A stretch of 64,000 nt of DNA from Nitrospinota bacterium (GTDB taxonomy: Bacteria; Nitrospinota_A; UBA7883; JACRLM01). Of this stretch, positions 61,853 to 64,000 are shown one piece after another. Within the stretch, counting starts at the first letter, position 1. Each line of letters begins with the position of its first letter. The translations under genes were made by a program, and so were the position numbers. The notes under the pieces are model-generated. The model saw only the letters and a list, made by a program, of their open reading frames with translations, ran no database searches and had not been told where the DNA came from. The stretch lies in NCBI GenBank assembly GCA_016208975.1, contig JACQXA010000004.1, forward strand, positions 428,501 to 492,500. The letters are read 5' to 3'.

Positions 61853-61881
61853 TTGACTTTACTTGATATGAAGCCAATACT
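61853..61881 (+). promoter_or_regulatory. Candidate promoter of the 61972 gene
   Basis: TTGACT at 61853-61858, 17-bp spacer, AATACT at 61876-61881. It would give an 80-90-nt leader. By eye only. Confidence 0.4.
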
Positions 61882-61971
61882 CATTCCAAACGGGTAATGG
61901 CGGTATTTGGCGGTTATGTGATTTAAACCAGAGCCGTTCCTACCCAAAACTAAACTTCTTGGGGGGATATC

Positions 61972-62382
61972 ATGTTTAACAAACGTTCCATCGGCATTAC
62001 AGCTCTGCTTTTTGTATTTACCATATTTTCCGCGAACGCGGGCGAGTTTGGAGATTTGAAGAAAAAGGTGAACGACGCCAGGGAAGCCTTCGTAACGTTA
62101 CTTAAGAACAAGGACAAGAGGGGAGCCGACCAGCAAAAGCTTGTCAAAGACACGGCGGATGCGGTCAGCGCGGCTCTTGCCAAGATGAAATCCCCCGCGG
62201 GCAAAGACGCGCAGTTCAAGGAGCTTTCGGACACCTGGGCCGCTTTCAAAAAGACCCGCGAGGATGAACTGGTGCCGATGGTGCTGGCCGGCAAGCAGGA
62301 AGACGCGGAAAAACTGGCCGGCGGGATCCAGAAAGAGAGACTTGGCAAAGTAAACGCCCTTTGCGACGAGCTGGACAAGTAG
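61972..62382 (+). CDS. Small exported helical protein
   Basis: 136 residues. Signal peptide (MFNKRSIGITALLFVFTIFS, ANA) then a charged all-helical region that could form a four-helix bundle like chemoreceptor sensor domains or PilJ-like proteins (EFGDLKKKVNDAREAF, ADQQKLVKDTADAVSAALAK, FKKTREDELVPMVLAGKQEDA, ALCDELDK). No heme motif. GGGGGG site upstream. Ends before a strong terminator. Confidence 0.65.
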   Translation: MFNKRSIGITALLFVFTIFSANAGEFGDLKKKVNDAREAFVTLLKNKDKRGADQQKLVKDTADAVSAALAKMKSPAGKDAQFKELSDTWAAFKKTREDELVPMVLAGKQEDAEKLAGGIQKERLGKVNALCDELDK

Positions 62383-62409
62383 CCTAGAGTTGCTATTGGC
62401 GTGAACAAA

Positions 62410-62443
62410 AAAGCCCCGATCTCATTTCTGAAATCGGGGCTTT
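62410..62443 (+). terminator. Strong rho-independent terminator
   Basis: AAAGCCCCGAT, 12-base loop, ATCGGGGCTTT, then ATATTTTT. Perfect 11-bp stem 27 bp after the 61972 gene stop. The A-run on the other side lets it work for the opposite strand too. Confidence 0.9.
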
Positions 62444-62615
62444 ATATTTTTAATCCCGGCGGCGTTTATTGCCGTCATTTCACCGGCGTCGAGTCGGCGA
62501 AAAAGACGTTGTGGGCGGGATGCCCGCACTCCCAGGGGGAAGATAGCGCCAACACATCACCGAGCGAAAAAAGTCAAAAGTAAAGACCTGACCCCTTTCT
62601 TGTGACTGTTTATTG

Positions 62616-63761
62616 TCATTTTGCTTGTTCGACTTTAAGCACTAAATCAGACTTAACGTATCCAAACTTCGCTAATAGCATGTAGCAAATTTTTACGATT
62701 GACGTTGCGCTTTCATTAGTACCTACATAATAGCCCGATTCGCCAATGGGTTCAGGACTAAAGACATCAGCTTTTTCCTTGCTAAAATATTTTCGTTTAC
62801 GTCCGACAAGTTCCGTGCATTTATGGAAATCACTTTTTTGCATCTCATAAATTTTCTTGCTCGTTAACAATAAAAGTTGGTTATAATTCTTTGGACGGAA
62901 ACTTTGCCCGAATAATTCAATCTCAATAATTTTTTTATGCGCGTAATTAGATTCTCGATTAATATGAGAAATAGGAATTTCCATATGTTGTTTTTCAGGG
63001 CGTTTTGGTAAATTTGTACTGGGAACATCTTTTTGCGAGATTATTTCCGCCTTTGGTTCAGGCGCTTTAACTTCGTCGCTAATACTTGAATATTCTTTTA
63101 TTGCCTCCTTCGCCTCTTCACGATCAATTTCAAATCCCTTTTCACTGCAGATATCTATCAATGCCTGTACCCAGCTTTTATCGGGATCATCCTCTGCGAT
63201 TCGTTTGGCGATAGGAACAGAATCATCAACAGTTTTTTGCTTTTTGGTTAATTTAAGATAATTCTCTGCATATTCCCGCGCCTTTCCTGATGTTATTGCT
63301 TGCCTTGATAGAAAAGATAATATTGTGAGTTCAACATCTTCAATGCCATCCTTGCAAATATTCATAGTCCTAAAACATTTCTCACTAAACTCACCTCCAG
63401 TCTGGGAAAAGTAAAATCTCCACTCTTCCCCGTCTGTTATTATTGAAAAGGGTGCGGTATTGTTTCTGTTGTAATCCCTTAGTTGGCGCTCAGTTTCTTG
63501 TAACTTTGCCCTAATAGAACCAAGCGACTTTACTTCAATGAATGCGGTTGGTTCATTTGAATTGGCAAATATGGCTATATCTACTTTTGTTTTGTCCTCA
63601 TTTCGATTTGCGCTAAATTCTAAGTAAACTTCCGCCGGATCGAAAATATCCCACCCTGCTTTTTGCAATAACCGTAGAACAATTCCTATGCGAACATGTT
63701 CCTCGTTCTTATATGCCATTCTCTGACGTTTGGCAATAATGTCATCAATCATGGTTCTCAT
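62616..63761 (-). CDS. HsdR-N-like (PD-(D/E)XK) putative nuclease, AT-rich orphan
   Basis: 381 residues. N-terminal type I restriction HsdR_N-like fold: EEHVRIGIVLRLLQKAGWD and the catalytic D61...E76-V-K78 (KVDIAIFANSNEPTAFIEVKS). The middle is charged and variable; the C-terminus (RGRKRKYFSKEKADVFSP-like segment and YYVGTNESATSIVKICYMLLAKFGY) recurs in restriction-related proteins. It has no helicase and no hsdM/hsdS neighbours. Codon use is AT-rich unlike the rest of the window, and an IS3-type transposase end lies 100 bp away, which suggests recent acquisition. Confidence 0.7.
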   Translation of the reverse strand: MRTMIDDIIAKRQRMAYKNEEHVRIGIVLRLLQKAGWDIFDPAEVYLEFSANRNEDKTKVDIAIFANSNEPTAFIEVKSLGSIRAKLQETERQLRDYNRNNTAPFSIITDGEEWRFYFSQTGGEFSEKCFRTMNICKDGIEDVELTILSFLSRQAITSGKAREYAENYLKLTKKQKTVDDSVPIAKRIAEDDPDKSWVQALIDICSEKGFEIDREEAKEAIKEYSSISDEVKAPEPKAEIISQKDVPSTNLPKRPEKQHMEIPISHINRESNYAHKKIIEIELFGQSFRPKNYNQLLLLTSKKIYEMQKSDFHKCTELVGRKRKYFSKEKADVFSPEPIGESGYYVGTNESATSIVKICYMLLAKFGYVKSDLVLKVEQAK

Positions 63762-63837
63762 TGTTTATCTCATGCAGTACATTAAGATTCGATGCGAATT
63801 TACTGTTTTGTTAAGCCTCTGTTTTTTTGTAGCACAT

Positions 63838-64000
63838 TGGACTGCGCCCCGTCAACTGGAGTGTTAATCGGCCAGTTTTAGTGTGACCTGTCCCAGCTCC
63901 TGTTTCCTGTCCTCGTCCCGCAATATAGCCTCAAACTCCTCCGGCGGCAAGTATCCTATGCCGGAATGCACCCGTTTCCTGTTGTACACCGTCTCGATGA
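63838..64000 (-). mobile_element. End of an IS3-family (IS150-like) insertion sequence
   Basis: The transposase coding end lies here and the element continues past the window. The putative IS terminus TGGACTGCGCCCC near 63838 resembles the TGTACTGCACCC ends of IS150-type elements; the boundary is an estimate. Confidence 0.5.
63864..64000 (-). CDS. IS3-family transposase OrfB, C-terminal 44 residues
   Basis: Minus frame entering from the window edge reads IETVYNRKRVHSGIGYLPPE, EFEAILRDED and ends QVTLKLAD with TAA at 63866-63864. Y-N-x-x-R-x-H-S-x-x-G-Y-x-x-P is the diagnostic C-terminus of IS3-group DDE transposases. Confidence 0.85.
   Translation of the reverse strand, partial: IETVYNRKRVHSGIGYLPPEEFEAILRDEDRKQELGQVTLKLAD

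Overview
The window looks like chromosome of a GC-rich Gram-negative bacterium. Evidence: a complete division and cell-wall (dcw) cluster with FtsQ, FtsL and a meso-DAP-type MurE (DNPR motif), LolC/LolD lipoprotein-export genes, outer-membrane barrels, sigma-54 signalling and a tetraheme cytochrome c. The mixture of MglA/roadblock genes, HD-GYP, DUF3343 and CDGSH proteins suggests a delta-proteobacterial, Nitrospinota or Nitrospirota-like lineage. That placement is an inference, because no rRNA is present.

Layout. 0-2.3 kb: lolC, a lipid-kinase-like gene and lolD (cut by the edge), minus strand. 2.4-5.4 kb: a damaged HigBA-like toxin-antitoxin pair, an HD hydrolase, a BON protein and a LysA-like decarboxylase. 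5.5-7.6 kb: an AT-rich two-gene island with TcmP and a three-cysteine radical-SAM-like partner. 7.7-26.1 kb: one tightly packed minus-strand operon mraZ-rsmH-ftsL-ftsI-murE-murF-mraY-murD-ftsW-murG-murC-murB-ddl-ftsQ-ftsA-ftsZ-DUF484, with a recognisable promoter and MraZ boxes. 26.6-28.9 kb: xerC behind a sigma-54-like promoter, a small unknown gene, and argB. 28.9-30.1 kb: a BrnT/BrnA module bracketed by two 188-bp direct repeats and REP-like hairpins. 30.1-36.2 kb: an FnIII-like secreted protein, a flippase-like membrane protein, HigBA, tRNA-Val, an MFS transporter, Vsr-Dcm and a conserved zinc-ribbon-like membrane protein.

36.3-41.1 kb: a sigma-54 response regulator, porin, PstS-like protein and histidine kinase, probably one signalling locus. 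41.1-45 kb: AT-rich non-coding DNA with a DnaA box, an MFS transporter, citrate synthase with a CDGSH protein, and an OprB-type porin remnant. 45.2-53.3 kb: a long plus-strand operon of unusual composition: TPR-roadblock, roadblock, a MglA-type GTPase fused to a SurA-like domain, a second roadblock protein, a TPR/Zn-ribbon membrane protein, a DUF4388-TM-pseudopilin-like protein, then mogA, an ABC ATPase and an exported protein. 53.3-61.8 kb: methyltransferase/EamA, a second CDGSH protein, two tiny membrane proteins, birA-coaX, a tetraheme cytochrome, HD-GYP, and a cysteine desulfurase with DUF3343. 61.9-64 kb: a small exported helical protein, an AT-rich orphan nuclease-like gene and the end of an IS3-type transposase.

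Best candidates for undescribed biology: the 45.2-51.6 kb GTPase/roadblock/chaperone-like/pseudopilin operon, and the AT-rich TcmP/three-Cys pair. Accessory DNA clusters at 2.4, 5.5-7.6, 28.9-32.5, 34.0-35.6 and 62.6-64 kb.
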